Positions 27,481-37,902 are shown, numbered from the stretch's first letter. The stretch: 64,000 bases of DNA from an uncultured Opitutales bacterium (GCA_943787575.1 CALSMY010000007.1:62001-126000); one strand, 5' to 3'. Program-made: numbers and translations. Notes: a model not told the origin generated them from the sequence alone.

Positions 27481-28944
27481 CTAAGTAATAATCTGCTTAA
27501 TCGGTTCTGCCCCCTCAACCCCGACCAAACTCTTATCCAATCCGCCGTGAAAGAAGGACAGGTTGTTAGGGTCGAGCCCCAATTGATTGAGAATGGTGGC
27601 ATGCAGTCTCCTGACATGGAATTTATCCTCTACTGCGAGGGCACCAAGCTCGTCGGTTTGACCGACACTTACCCCGCCCTTGATACCTCCTCCAGCCATC
27701 CACATGGTAAAGCCATAGGCATTGTGATCCCGACCAGTACCCTCCTTATATTCTGCGGTGGGTTGACGCCCAAACTCCCCCCCCCAAACCACGAGGGTTT
27801 CATCAAGCAGTCCGCGCTGTTTTAAATCTTTGAGTAAACCAGCGATCGGTTTGTCCGTATTACCAGCATGAAGTTCATGATTTTTGACAAGATCTCCGTG
27901 AGCATCCCAATTTGCATCGTTATGATGACCTCCTGAATACACCTGGATAAAACGGACGCCACGCTCGACCATGCGACGGGCGAGCAGACACTTACGCCCG
28001 AAATCATCCGTACGAGTACCGTCGATTCCATAGAGTTCCTTAATCTTGCTTGGTTCCTTATCCAGATCGACCGCTTCGGGAGCAGAGGATTGCATCTTAT
28101 AAGCCAGTTCATAAGAGGCTACCCGGGCAGAAAGGTTGGTATTATCATAACGGGTGGAAAGGTGGCCCTCGTTCATCATCCGTAAATGATCAAGTAATGT
28201 ACGCTGCTCGGCTCCGGCAATTCCCTTGGCGTTTTTTAGGTCGAGAATAGGTGTACCCTGTGAGCGTAATACCGTGCCTTGATAACTGGCAGGCATATAA
28301 CCGCTCGACCAGTTCTTCGCACCACTGATAGGACCGCCCATTTTATCGAGCATTACCATAAAGCCAGGCAGGTTCTCATTTACACTACCTAGTCCATAAT
28401 TTACCCAGGATCCGATCGATGGATGACCGGAGAGTAAATTTCCGGAATTCATCATTAACATCGCAGAACCATGAATGGGAGAATCGGCAGTCATGGAATG
28501 AAGAAAAGCGATATCGTCCACACATTCTCCAATGTTTGGAAATAAATCAGAGACATATTTCCCACACTCTCCGTATTGTTTAAATTTCCACTTCGGCCCA
28601 ACCACCCGGCTTTCGTTGCGGTGCCCTCCCCGACCAAAGGTTTTTACCTTGATTGTTTTACCATCCAAAGGATAGAGCTCGGGTTTATAATCAAAGGTAT
28701 CCACCTGGCTCGGTCCACCATACATGAAAAGAAAAATAACCGATTTTGCCTTGGCTGGCAAAGGAGCGGGCTTGGGGGCAAGAGGATTGACGAACTCCGC
28801 AGACTTTGCCAATGCCTGGGAAGCAAAAAAACCATCCTGGGCAAGCATGCCAGTAAGACCGAGGGCAGCAAAACCGCCTCCAATATCTTTAATGAATTCG
28901 CGCCGGTTTAGTTGATTGCAGAAGTTTGGTTGTGTCGTTTTCAT
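27481..28944 (-). CDS. DUF1501 family protein, Tat-exported
   Basis: DUF1501 proteins are alkaline-phosphatase/sulfatase-fold relatives that are almost always encoded next to PSCyt1/DUF1549/DUF1553 proteins. The Tat signal N-R-R-E-F-I-K-D-I-G-G-G is at about residues 14-23. The core shows F-L-F-M-Y-G-G-P-S-Q-V-D-T-F-D, H-S-M-T-A-D-S-P-I-H-G-S, V-V-W-G-G-E-F-G-R-Q-P and G-R-D-H-N-A-Y-G-F-T. The ATG at 28944 sits two bases past the PSD1 stop; a TTG at 28950 is the alternative. Its substrate is unknown. Confidence 0.93.
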   Translation of the reverse strand: MKTTQPNFCNQLNRREFIKDIGGGFAALGLTGMLAQDGFFASQALAKSAEFVNPLAPKPAPLPAKAKSVIFLFMYGGPSQVDTFDYKPELYPLDGKTIKVKTFGRGGHRNESRVVGPKWKFKQYGECGKYVSDLFPNIGECVDDIAFLHSMTADSPIHGSAMLMMNSGNLLSGHPSIGSWVNYGLGSVNENLPGFMVMLDKMGGPISGAKNWSSGYMPASYQGTVLRSQGTPILDLKNAKGIAGAEQRTLLDHLRMMNEGHLSTRYDNTNLSARVASYELAYKMQSSAPEAVDLDKEPSKIKELYGIDGTRTDDFGRKCLLARRMVERGVRFIQVYSGGHHNDANWDAHGDLVKNHELHAGNTDKPIAGLLKDLKQRGLLDETLVVWGGEFGRQPTAEYKEGTGRDHNAYGFTMWMAGGGIKGGVSVGQTDELGALAVEDKFHVRRLHATILNQLGLDPNNLSFFHGGLDKSLVGVEGAEPIKQIIT

Positions 28945-28946
28945 AA

Positions 28947-31860
28947 TCAATCCAGGTAGATAAATTCGTTGAGGTTTAATGCGAGCAGGGCAAAACGATC
29001 GAGTGCTTCTTTGGGAGATAGACCACCTGCCTTGGCCACCTCTTCCATCATCCGAACCCCCGCTTCAACCTCTTCTGGTTTTGGCATTCGGGAAAAGACC
29101 AGGGACAAGCCCTTTTCCACCTGTTCACGAGGCGATGGACCAGCATTTTGCCGAATACGCTCAGCAAAGTTGAGGGCCGATTCATTGACAAATTCTCCAT
29201 TCATCATAGTGAGGGCCTGGGTGGGTACAGTGGTGGTAAAACGAACCGGACAGGTGGTATCGGTATCAGCCATATCATGGCTCAAAAGAATAGGATCCTG
29301 CAAGGAACGTTTTACTTTTACATAAACACTCCGACGGTTAGCCTGCCTAGGGGTTGAATTCCCCCAGGCTTTGTCTGGCTGGGACGCTGTTTGGAGTATG
29401 ATTTTGGGGAGAGGAGGGGTAACACTAACCCCGCCCATTTCCAGGTTCAAACTACCACGCACCGCAAGAATGGAGTCCCGGACTTCTTCTGCCTGTAGAC
29501 GGCGCATATCAAAGCGCCAAAACAGATCATTGAGAGGATCTTTAAGTAAAGCACCGTCCTGTGGAATGGAAGAACGCTGATAAGCCTGAGAAGACATGAT
29601 CAACCGGTGCATCGCTTTAATATCCCATCCGGATTCCACGAATTGATGAGCCAACCAGTTAAGCAGATCGGGATGGGTGGGATCATCTCCCTGGAGACCA
29701 AAATCATTGGAAGAACGAACAATCCCCCGGCCAAAATGATACTGCCAGATCCGGTTGACCATCACCCGTGCAGTCATGGGGTTGTCAGGGGAGGCAACCC
29801 ACTCGGCGAGTGCACGGCGCCTGCCGCTTGAATTACCTGTTTTATAATTAGCTGGGATTACGAGCTTGGACTCACCAAAAACACTGGGAAATGCGGGAGA
29901 GACCAAGGGCCCGGGCAAAGACGGATTCCCCCGGCGGAGAACATGGATGGGGTGATCGCCACTCTCCGCCACCGCCAGGACCGGATATTGAGAAGCCGAT
30001 GGCTCTGTTTTCAAATGCTTGGCGAGCGAACCTTTATCTTTCTTGTACAAATTGAAACGCCCGGCAGACAGCACCTCTTTTCCATGCTTATTGATCAGAT
30101 GATCAAGGTTAACAGGTTTAGCAAACCCGCGCAGGGAAAGGTCAAAAAACTGCCCACCAATGGTTTGCTTCACATGGACAGCGAGTACATTCTGCCCAGT
30201 CTGCAGGGCTGGAATAGCAGACTTTGTGACATCCTCGGTCTGGTAGTAGGTGGAATATCCCGTGCGATGCAAAATCTGCCGCCCATTCAGAAACACGGTG
30301 ATGTCCTCGTCGTGATGAAAGGAGAGAAAAAGAGACTTGGGCAACTCCGCCAGCCCGAATTTGTGACGCAGCCAAATATCTTTGGTCTTCCACTCTGTAT
30401 TGACGATCGAGCCAGGGGTGCCTCTCAAGCCAAAGCCTGATTTACCAACCTGCCACTGTGCATCGCCAAATCCGTTGGTCTCCCAGGCATCGCCCGGATT
30501 GGTTAAGGAGTATTTCCAAACAAGCCCACCCGCACGGGCATCCGATAAATTTAGATTAGGCTTAGGAAGGTGCTTGGGGTCAAGTTTGGCAAAAAATTCA
30601 CTTTTTAAAGATTGCACACTTTTTTGGATTTGGTTCCTGCGGTTTTCCCAATTCCTACGGGTTTGCAGAGCTTGTGGGTCTGGAGTTTCCGAGGTTACCT
30701 GCACCATGTTGGACTGGGCCTGGCGGTGGGGAGTCACATTGGCAAAAAAGGAGAGCATGGAGTAATAATCCTTCGCCGAAATGGGATCGATTTTATGATC
30801 ATGACAACGGGCACATCCGATGGTCATCCCGAGAAAAACCTCACCAGATGTACGCACAATATCATCGAGGTAATCGTAGCGCGCAAGTTTGCGGTCTGCC
30901 GGTTCATCATCCCAAACTCCCAAGCGCTGGTAACCAGTAGCGGTTATGGATGCCGCATCAGCATCTGGCAATTCATCTCCCGGCAATATGTTCGAGAACC
31001 ATCCGGTCATAGGGTTTATTTTGGTTAAAGGAATTAATCACATAGTCACGATAGCGCCATATCTGCGGTTTGTTTCCGTCCCGTTCATACCCATTTGTCT
31101 CCGCATAGCGCACAAGGTCCAACCAATGACGTCCCCACTTTTCTCCATAGTGGGGGGACTTGAGCAAGCGCTCGATCAGGTTTGTAAATTTCTCCGGCGA
31201 TTGATCGGCCAAATACTCCTGAACTTCGGCTGGTCTTGGGGGCAATCCAATCAAATCATAATAGACCCGGCGTAAAAGCACTTGATCACCCGCCCTGCCG
31301 TTGGTGGAAACTTCCGCTGCTTTCAACCTTTTATTAATAAAGCGGTCAATGGGATGTGCTCCTAATTTCTCATCTGGGATAGCTACCTGGTCAGGCTTTC
31401 GAAAACCCCAGTGACTTTTGGCTTTTTCATAATCCGGCCCGTGGTGAACAATTTCACCCTCCGGTTCAACCTCATCGGCATTAGGAAAAGGCACTCCCAT
31501 TTCGATCCACTTTGCGAGCACGGCAATATCTTCATCCGACATTTTGCCATCCGGTGGCATTTCGTGATCTTTATCCTGATGAGAGGTCATTTTAAGAAGA
31601 AGGCTGGCCTCTGGGTTTTTTAAATCCACGGAAGGTCCAAACTCTCCTCCTTTGAGCACTCCCTCGAGGGTGGTGAGAATCAAACCGCCTCGGATTTTTT
31701 TACTGATCCCATGACACTTCCAACAATTTTCCTCCAAAACGGGAAAGGCTTCATCCTCCCAGAATGCAATTTGCTCATCAGTATAACTCCGAGGAGTGCC
31801 CGACAAACAAGACATTCCAACCAGCATAGGTAAGTAAAAAAGGAAGAAAAAAGGCTTCAT
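28947..31860 (-). CDS. PSCyt1/DUF1549/DUF1553 (PSD1) cytochrome-type protein, frameshifted
   Basis: A signal peptide follows the ATG at 31860. A PSCyt1 domain carries one heme motif, N-C-W-K-C-H-G, with a distal M-P-P-D-G-K. The DUF1549 (PSCyt2) domain has R-R-V-Y-Y-D-L-I-G-L-P-P and W-L-D-L-V-R-Y-A-E-T. The first frame stops at 30973 right after E-H-I-A-G-R. The second frame (31010 down) continues G-D-E-L-P-D-A, C-A-R-C-H-D-H-K-I-D-P (second heme motif), a jelly-roll-like insert (F-H-H-D-E-D-I-T-V-F-L-N-G) and the DUF1553 part (M-V-N-R-I-W-Q-Y-H-F-G-R-G). Removing one G of GGG (30979-30981) gives E-H-I-A-G-D-E-L-P. About 970 residues in total, normal for the family. It starts 10 bp below the IclR gene. 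Confidence 0.88.
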
Positions 31861-31870
31861 AAAACAAGCG

Positions 31871-32662
31871 TTAGGCGACACGCAATTGAGAATACCCAAA
31901 TCCCATGGAGATGGAATCTGCATGGGCACGGACAACTTTTCCCAAAGCCGGTAAATCTTTGCGGGGAACACGATTAGTCGGTGCCACCATCCAGATCGCT
32001 CCAATGATACGCCCTGATCGATTGAACACTCCTGAAGCGATACAAACCTGCCCGATCATTTCCTCCTCCCGGTCGAAAGCATATCCATCCTCAAGCACTC
32101 CTTTCACTTCACTGAGCAAAGCATTTGGTGTGGTAAGTGTATGAGGGGTAAATTTTTCAAAACTTAATGAGGCAAAACACTTCTCTCGTTCAGACTCTGC
32201 CATGTGGGCAAGGAACAACTTGCCGGGGGCTGCGGTGTGCAAAGGAAAACGCAGACCTGGTTTGATACGGAAACTAAAACTGTGTATGCCCTCCACCTGT
32301 TCCAAGACCACTCCCTCATGACCAATCAAAGTACCACAAAGTACGCTCTCCTTTGTCTCGTCACGCAAGGCACGCATGTGGGGTAAGGAAGATTCCACAA
32401 ATGATGGAGTGCTGGTAACCGGAGCAGACATGGTTAACATTTTCGATGTGAGTTCATACAAAGAACCACCAGTTTGTTTGCGGACATAATCCCCACGCTC
32501 CAAAGTGGCTAATATTCGATAAACACTATTGGTAGGTATCCCCAGCTTGGCACTCAGCTCATTCATACTCATACCCTCTGGTCTTTCATTGAGAATTTCA
32601 ATTACACGAAGTCCACGTTCTAAACCAGGCACGTGGTATTTATCATCAGCATTCACCTTCAT
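31871..32662 (-). CDS. IclR family transcriptional regulator
   Basis: An N-terminal winged HTH (about residues 13-75: G-L-E-R-G-L-R-V-I-E-I-L, then M-S-M-N-E-L-S-A-K-L-G-I-P-T-N-S-V-Y-R-I-L) is followed by the IclR effector domain (H-E-G-V-V-L-E-Q-V-E-G, L-H-T-A-A-P-G-K, G-Y-A-F-D-R-E-E-E and C-I-A-S-G-V-F). The ATG at 32662 is preferred to 32704 because of the hydrophobic, unalignable extra 14 residues. IclR proteins usually sense small organic acids or sugar-derived metabolites and often repress their own and a divergent promoter. That fits here: it is first in the leftward operon and faces the cytochrome operon across 180 bp. The effector is unknown. Confidence 0.92.
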   Translation of the reverse strand: MKVNADDKYHVPGLERGLRVIEILNERPEGMSMNELSAKLGIPTNSVYRILATLERGDYVRKQTGGSLYELTSKMLTMSAPVTSTPSFVESSLPHMRALRDETKESVLCGTLIGHEGVVLEQVEGIHSFSFRIKPGLRFPLHTAAPGKLFLAHMAESEREKCFASLSFEKFTPHTLTTPNALLSEVKGVLEDGYAFDREEEMIGQVCIASGVFNRSGRIIGAIWMVAPTNRVPRKDLPALGKVVRAHADSISMGFGYSQLRVA

Positions 32663-32712
32663 TTGATATATAAACTTAATACCAAATATCAAACTGTCCA
32701 CCAATTAGGACA
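32662..32712. promoter_or_regulatory. Candidate IclR operator/divergent promoter
   Basis: Two inverted repeats stand in the IclR-cytochrome intergenic gap. The first has arms TTTGATAT (32662-32669) and ATATCAAA (32686-32693) separated by 16 bp; its left arm touches the regulator start codon. The second has arms TGTCC (32695-32699) and GGACA (32708-32712) around 8 bp. IclR regulators bind such palindromes close to their own start. Autoregulation and control of the divergent operon are inference. Confidence 0.4.
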
Positions 32713-32842
32713 AAAAATTATGCATAGGAAAGATGCTTCGAAAAAGAATTTCAAAAATAGCCAAGGCTTTGGGTTGCAATCCTTGCAAAATTGAAGTTTT
32801 ACTCATGTAAAGCAAGTTCCCTTTTAATAAAACACAGCACGA

Positions 32843-33961
32843 ATGAACCAACCAAAGACCATACGACAGAGCAGCTTTGCAGGAGTAAGAAATTTCTTTA
32901 TCTGTATAGCCGTAAGTATCAGCCCTACCCTACTTCAGGCTGAAAATTATCAAGACACTGGATTCTTGACCTTCGAGCAGAAACCCATGGGCAGCTTGGA
33001 GAAACCATTGATACTTCGGACTTTCTGCCCCGATCTCGAGCTCGACCCAAAACTTGTTCTGGGTAATCATTCACAAGGAAGCTCAGCCCCAAAGTACAGT
33101 CCCAGATCAGGAAAAGAAATAAGCGGCAAAGAGGTTAAGCCCATCGCGGGATTACCCGCAGCTATCGCCGTTAATCTGGGAAAAAAACTATCCTATGTCT
33201 GGGACACCACGGAATGCCGTTTGCTATATGCCTGGACAGATGGTTTCTTGGACATGAAGAACTACTGGGGAGACAAAGAGGGTGGTCGACGGAAGGGTTT
33301 TAATTATGTACCCAGGTTATTTGGATTTGTCTTCTACAAGGCAGTTGGCGTCCATCCCCTGCAAGTAAACGGTAAATCAATCTCTTCCTTTGGTTCTCCG
33401 AAATACCTTGGCTACAAATTAGACCAATCACAACAACCCGTCTTTTCTTTTTCAACTGGAGACCACATTTTCGAAATCTCTCCTCGTATAGGACCAGGCA
33501 AGCAAACCCTCGAACTAACATACAGTTCAAAAAACAACGAAGCCCTGTCTTTTGCTTCTCCCAAAACCCAGGTTCGTGTAAAAACGAACGCCCCTGGAGA
33601 ACTGGTTGTAATTGTACGGCCTAATGAAGGAAAACGGTATAAGACAGACCAAAAAGTGGTTGCTCTTACTGAGGCCACGGTCGCAAAGGGCGAAGAACTT
33701 TACCAAAGCATGGGTTGCATTGCCTGCCATTCTACTGACGGAGGATTGAACCACGGCCCCACTTTCAAGGGACTCCACGGCAACCTGCGCGAATTCATTA
33801 GTGCCAAGTCACAAAAAGCCGACTCCGAATACCTTTATGAATCAATCAAGAATCCCAGTGCCAAGACGGTCAAGGGATACCTCGCGGGGATGATGCCCCC
33901 CTACCAATTACAACCACTGGAGTACGAATCCCTGGTTCTCTTCATCCAAAACCTTCCCTGA
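32843..33961 (+). CDS. Secreted cytochrome c-domain protein
   Basis: 372 residues with an N-terminal signal region (F-F-I-C-I-A-V-S-I-S-P-T-L-L-Q-A). A beta-rich domain of about 230 residues follows, of the kind found in Planctomycete/Verrucomicrobia heme proteins. A single c-type heme site, G-C-I-A-C-H-S, is at residues 291-297, with a possible distal Met in A-G-M-M-P-P-Y near residue 352. First gene of the rightward operon; the propeller/DUF6807 gene begins 10 bp after its stop. It probably receives electrons from a periplasmic oxidation; the partner is not proven. Confidence 0.85.
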   Translation: MNQPKTIRQSSFAGVRNFFICIAVSISPTLLQAENYQDTGFLTFEQKPMGSLEKPLILRTFCPDLELDPKLVLGNHSQGSSAPKYSPRSGKEISGKEVKPIAGLPAAIAVNLGKKLSYVWDTTECRLLYAWTDGFLDMKNYWGDKEGGRRKGFNYVPRLFGFVFYKAVGVHPLQVNGKSISSFGSPKYLGYKLDQSQQPVFSFSTGDHIFEISPRIGPGKQTLELTYSSKNNEALSFASPKTQVRVKTNAPGELVVIVRPNEGKRYKTDQKVVALTEATVAKGEELYQSMGCIACHSTDGGLNHGPTFKGLHGNLREFISAKSQKADSEYLYESIKNPSAKTVKGYLAGMMPPYQLQPLEYESLVLFIQNLP

Positions 33962-33971
33962 ATAAATTATT

Positions 33972-36410
33972 ATGAAAACCAACTGGCTTTTGGCTCTGCC
34001 TGCTCTTTTTTACTCGCTGATACTTTACGGTGAACATTACCGTTTGGAAAACCTCCCTTTCCCCAATGATCTACCACCCGAAATTGGCGATCTCGCCTTT
34101 GATAAGGATGGAAACCTGTATGCCTGCCTGCGCCGGGGAGATGTTTTAGTTAGTAAACCTCAGGAAGATCTATCCAAACTAGAGTGGAAAGTATTTGCCA
34201 CCGGTTTACACAATGGAATGGGAATGGAAATTTTGGCCCCCGGAAAAATTGTGGTCAGTCAAATGGCCGAACTCACTCTTATTGAAGATACTGATGGGAA
34301 TGGAGTGGCTGATCTTTATCGGAATCTATGCTCGGACTTCGGTATCAGTGGGAATTACCATGAGACCAATGCGATCTGCCCGGATGGTGCAGGTGGGTTC
34401 TTTATCGCCTTGGGCACAGCATCTCACAATGGACCGACCTTTTACACTTCCCGTGGCCAGTACAGCAAGGATGGCAGAAGGGGCCGAAATTTCTCCGCTG
34501 TAAAACAAAAGGGTTATGTGGTCCACTATAAAAAGGATGGCAGCCTTACCCCCTACGCCAATGGATTCCGTATGCATAACGGCATTGCCAGGGATGGAAG
34601 TGGCAATCTTTGGTGCGGGGACAACCAGGGTGACTGGCGGGGCGGCTCCCCCATCTACCGCGTAAAAAAAGATGGATTCCATGGACATCCTTCGAGTCTC
34701 GTCTGGGACGAACGCTATGAGCCGTTTGGTATGCCCTTATTCTACCCACGCAAACTACTGGATGAACTTTATGATAAGCCAGCGATGGAACTGCCCCGTA
34801 ATATGATGCATTCCCCCGGTGAACCCATGGTAATTGGGTCAAATGAATTTGGTCCTTTTCAAGGACAGATGCTGGTACCCGATGAAAATGGACGTCGTAT
34901 CGTGCGTCTGATGCCCGAGGAAGTGGACAGTGCATGGCAGGGTGCTGCCGCACTCTTCTACGAAAATGCCAAGCTCCGGGCTGGTGGGGTACGCATTGCC
35001 ATGAGCCCAAGTGGTGAGTCAATTTACTACGGATCCACTACTCGTGGATGGCAGCGTCCAGATGAAGGCATCCAAAGGCTTACCTACAATGGAAATGTGC
35101 CCTTTCATATCTCACAATGCTCACTGACAACCGATGGTTTTTTGGTTGGGTTCACCCAACCGGTTGCAAATCCCGAAAAACTCTTAGAAAATATTAAGGC
35201 AAGAAGCTTCCGCTTTGAATACGGTTATAGATACGGCTCTGCTCAGCACGACAAACAAACACATAAAATTCTCGCCGTCGAAAAGCTCGGCGATAACGGC
35301 CCTTACCAAATCAAACTTGATAAGCTTGCTCCCGGAAGAATTTTCGAACTTAGCTTTACTGTAAAAAGCATCGATGGGCATCTAATGGATGCACCCTTCG
35401 TACAGTACACTCTCAACCGGTTAAAAAGACCCGATTCAAAACATACTGCTACAATCACTCCCTCACAAAAGGGCCTGGATGTATCCATAGGAGGAAAATT
35501 CTTTGCCTCCTACGATGTTGCCTCTGTAACCAAGCCCACAATCTGGCCCATTGTCGGACCCAGTGGTCAGTCTATGCTTCGGGATTATCCAATGAAAAAA
35601 GATACTCCCGGTGAAGCACATGACCACATCCACCATCAGGGGGTTTTCATTGGGCACGAGGGCACAAATGGGGCGAACTTCTGGCATATCGACAAGAAAA
35701 ACTCAGGCACTGTACAACAATGCAGACTTATCGAAACGAGGCAGGGTAAAGACCGTGCCCTAATTAAAACCTTGAACGCCTGGAACAATAAAGATGGGAA
35801 AACCCTATTTGCAGATACTCGGACCCTCCAGTTTTGGGGAGATCAATCTTCCCGCACCATCGATCTTGAAATTCATTTTCATGCAACTAATGAACCTATA
35901 ACCTTTCCTGCCTTCAAGGATGGGTTTGTCGGTATCCGTACCCATCCAGATTTACGACTCACCGCAAATCCAAAACACGGTGTGAAAGAAGTTTTTGGGC
36001 AGGCAGTAAACAGCGAAGGAATTGTAGGAAAAAAGATTTGGGGAAAACGGGCAGACTGGGTTCACTACTTTGGCAAAATTGATGGCAAACCCTCCGGCAT
36101 TGCTTTTCTTAGCCACCCATCCAACTCATCAAAAAACAATCAGAAAGCATGGTGGCACGCCCGTGACTATGGCTTAATTTCCGCCAACCCATTTGCTCCC
36201 GATAGAATGGGCGGAGATGGCCCTAAAACTATAGCCAAAGGGAATTCGATTGGCTTTCGCTACCAGGTTATTTTCCATTCTTTTAAAACGCCTCAAGAAG
36301 CTGAGATTGAAGAAAGGTTTTCCCAGTATGCCCAAGAAGCGGCACATCCCACTTCTATCATGCCAAAGCATCCAGGCTACCCCGAGGATTATCTTGCGTC
36401 GGGCAAATAA
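33972..36410 (+). CDS. Beta-propeller and DUF6807 (PmoA-like) fusion protein, secreted
   Basis: 812 residues. A signal peptide covers about 1-20. Residues about 25-380 form a propeller-like region with repeated D-K-D-G-N-L-Y-A-C and D-G-S-G-N-L-W-C-G-D-N-Q-G-D-W strands, similar to PQQ/heme-dependent sugar dehydrogenase-like proteins. A linker and beta domain follow (about 395-480). The C-terminal third (from about 495) has H-D-H-I-H-H-Q-G-V-F-I-G-H, F-K-D-G-F-V-G-I-R and A-W-W-H-A-R-D-Y-G-L-I-S-A-N-P-F, which I recognise as DUF6807, a PmoA-like domain. Its partner genes suggest a carbohydrate-processing role; the activity is unknown. Confidence 0.83.
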   Translation: MKTNWLLALPALFYSLILYGEHYRLENLPFPNDLPPEIGDLAFDKDGNLYACLRRGDVLVSKPQEDLSKLEWKVFATGLHNGMGMEILAPGKIVVSQMAELTLIEDTDGNGVADLYRNLCSDFGISGNYHETNAICPDGAGGFFIALGTASHNGPTFYTSRGQYSKDGRRGRNFSAVKQKGYVVHYKKDGSLTPYANGFRMHNGIARDGSGNLWCGDNQGDWRGGSPIYRVKKDGFHGHPSSLVWDERYEPFGMPLFYPRKLLDELYDKPAMELPRNMMHSPGEPMVIGSNEFGPFQGQMLVPDENGRRIVRLMPEEVDSAWQGAAALFYENAKLRAGGVRIAMSPSGESIYYGSTTRGWQRPDEGIQRLTYNGNVPFHISQCSLTTDGFLVGFTQPVANPEKLLENIKARSFRFEYGYRYGSAQHDKQTHKILAVEKLGDNGPYQIKLDKLAPGRIFELSFTVKSIDGHLMDAPFVQYTLNRLKRPDSKHTATITPSQKGLDVSIGGKFFASYDVASVTKPTIWPIVGPSGQSMLRDYPMKKDTPGEAHDHIHHQGVFIGHEGTNGANFWHIDKKNSGTVQQCRLIETRQGKDRALIKTLNAWNNKDGKTLFADTRTLQFWGDQSSRTIDLEIHFHATNEPITFPAFKDGFVGIRTHPDLRLTANPKHGVKEVFGQAVNSEGIVGKKIWGKRADWVHYFGKIDGKPSGIAFLSHPSNSSKNNQKAWWHARDYGLISANPFAPDRMGGDGPKTIAKGNSIGFRYQVIFHSFKTPQEAEIEERFSQYAQEAAHPTSIMPKHPGYPEDYLASGK

Positions 36411-36433
36411 AAACAAACGACTCATTGCCCTCG

Positions 36434-37876
36434 ATGAATAGACGCCACTTCATCCAATCAACTGCATTTGCTCTTAGCGGTTTTCCCTCGATTTCAAACG
36501 CTAAGTCCGCTCATCGAGTCATTGGAGCCAATGATAGAATCAGGATAGCTGTTGCTGGATTAAATAGTCGAGGAAAGAGTCACATCAATGGTTTCCTTGG
36601 TCAAAAAAATGTTGAAATTGCCTATGTCATTGACCCAGACAAGCGACTATTAAGCCGTACAGTTGAGAGTCTCAAGGGGCGGGGGCAGAAGAATATTAAG
36701 GGAGTAACAGATGTTAGGACAGCATTGGAAGATAAAGATGTAGACGCTTTGACTATTGCTACTCCAAACCATTGGCACTCGTTAATGACGATCTGGGGGG
36801 CTCAGTCCGGAAAGCATGTATATGTTGAAAAGCCAATGAGCCATGATGTTTTTGAGGGCAGAATCGCTGTTGCAGCTCAGCAAAAATATGGTGTGGTTAT
36901 TCAGCACGGCACCCAGCAGCGAAGTGATGCTAGTCGTGCTGGCTTGCATGAGCAGATAAAAGCCGGAAAGTGGGGCCGCCTCAAAATCTCATACGGCTAT
37001 TGCTGTAAGCCGCGGGGAAGCATCGGTCACAAAAACATTAGCCCCCCTCCTGCTCATCTTGATTGGAACCTTTGGAAAGGGCCTGCCGTAATCGAGAAAT
37101 TCCACGGCAATTATGTGCATTATAATTGGCATTGGTTCTGGGTCACCGGAAATGGCGACCTAAATAATCAAGGAACCCATCAACTGGATGTGGCTCGATG
37201 GGCAATTGATGATGATCAGACCCATCCCGTTAGAACCATGGCGATTGGCGGTCGATATCAATGGAGGGATCAAGGGGAGACCCCTAATTCAATGTTTGGA
37301 ATGGCTGAATACGCAAACGGTCAGCAGGTTTTCTTCAATGTGCGAAATGTAAACTATAAGGGTTATAAGCGCCAGGTTGAGAATCAGTATTATTTTGAGG
37401 ATGGCGGTCGAATCATTGGTAAAAGTTATTATCCGAAAGGAAGTGATAAGGGTGAAAAGATTGAATTCGGCAAAGGCAAAGTAACACCAGGTGGCACTTG
37501 GGGTAGTTTCATTGCTGCTTGTCGAGCTGGTAAACCAGAGATGGCTAACGGGAATGTCAAAGATGCACACTATGGTTGTGTGTTAGGTCATCTTATCAAC
37601 AATTCTTACAGGCTAGGTAAAAAGGTGCCGTTCAATCAGAAAGCAGGACATTTCGAAGATAATAAGGAGGCATCCGAACACTTTGGTAAACTCCATGAGA
37701 TTATGGGCAAGGGTGTCGGCATCCCCGAGAAAGATAACACTTATACAGTAGGCCCTTGGTTAACTTTTGATGCAAAAAAGGAGAGGCACACTGGTGAATA
37801 TGCAGATGATGCGAATGAACTCTTGCAGGATACAAATAATGCCGAATTTAAAGTGCCTGAATTAAATGATGTCTAA
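36434..37876 (+). CDS. Tat-exported Gfo/Idh/MocA family dehydrogenase
   Basis: NAD(P)-dependent sugar oxidoreductase family. The start is the ATG at 36434, giving M-N-R-R-H-F-I-Q-S-T-A-F-A-L-S, a Tat signal; a TTG at 36425 is the alternative. The Rossmann domain carries I-R-I-A-V-A-G-L-N-S-R-G-K, and the catalytic family motif V-E-K-P-M-S-H-D-V is near residue 135. The C-terminal domain has G-D-L-N-N-Q-G-T-H-Q-L-D-V-A-R-W. Tat export implies the cofactor is loaded in the cytoplasm. Such periplasmic Gfo/Idh/MocA proteins are abundant in Verrucomicrobia and in several cases make or remove 3-keto sugars. Third gene of the rightward operon. Confidence 0.9.
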   Translation: MNRRHFIQSTAFALSGFPSISNAKSAHRVIGANDRIRIAVAGLNSRGKSHINGFLGQKNVEIAYVIDPDKRLLSRTVESLKGRGQKNIKGVTDVRTALEDKDVDALTIATPNHWHSLMTIWGAQSGKHVYVEKPMSHDVFEGRIAVAAQQKYGVVIQHGTQQRSDASRAGLHEQIKAGKWGRLKISYGYCCKPRGSIGHKNISPPPAHLDWNLWKGPAVIEKFHGNYVHYNWHWFWVTGNGDLNNQGTHQLDVARWAIDDDQTHPVRTMAIGGRYQWRDQGETPNSMFGMAEYANGQQVFFNVRNVNYKGYKRQVENQYYFEDGGRIIGKSYYPKGSDKGEKIEFGKGKVTPGGTWGSFIAACRAGKPEMANGNVKDAHYGCVLGHLINNSYRLGKKVPFNQKAGHFEDNKEASEHFGKLHEIMGKGVGIPEKDNTYTVGPWLTFDAKKERHTGEYADDANELLQDTNNAEFKVPELNDV

Positions 37877-37902
37877 ATTCCTTTCTTATCCCTTTTAAAA
37901 CT

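Noticed and set aside
28979-31028. Plus-strand frames opposite the PSD1 gene
   Set aside because: Shadow frames of a coding region; no domain or start signals.
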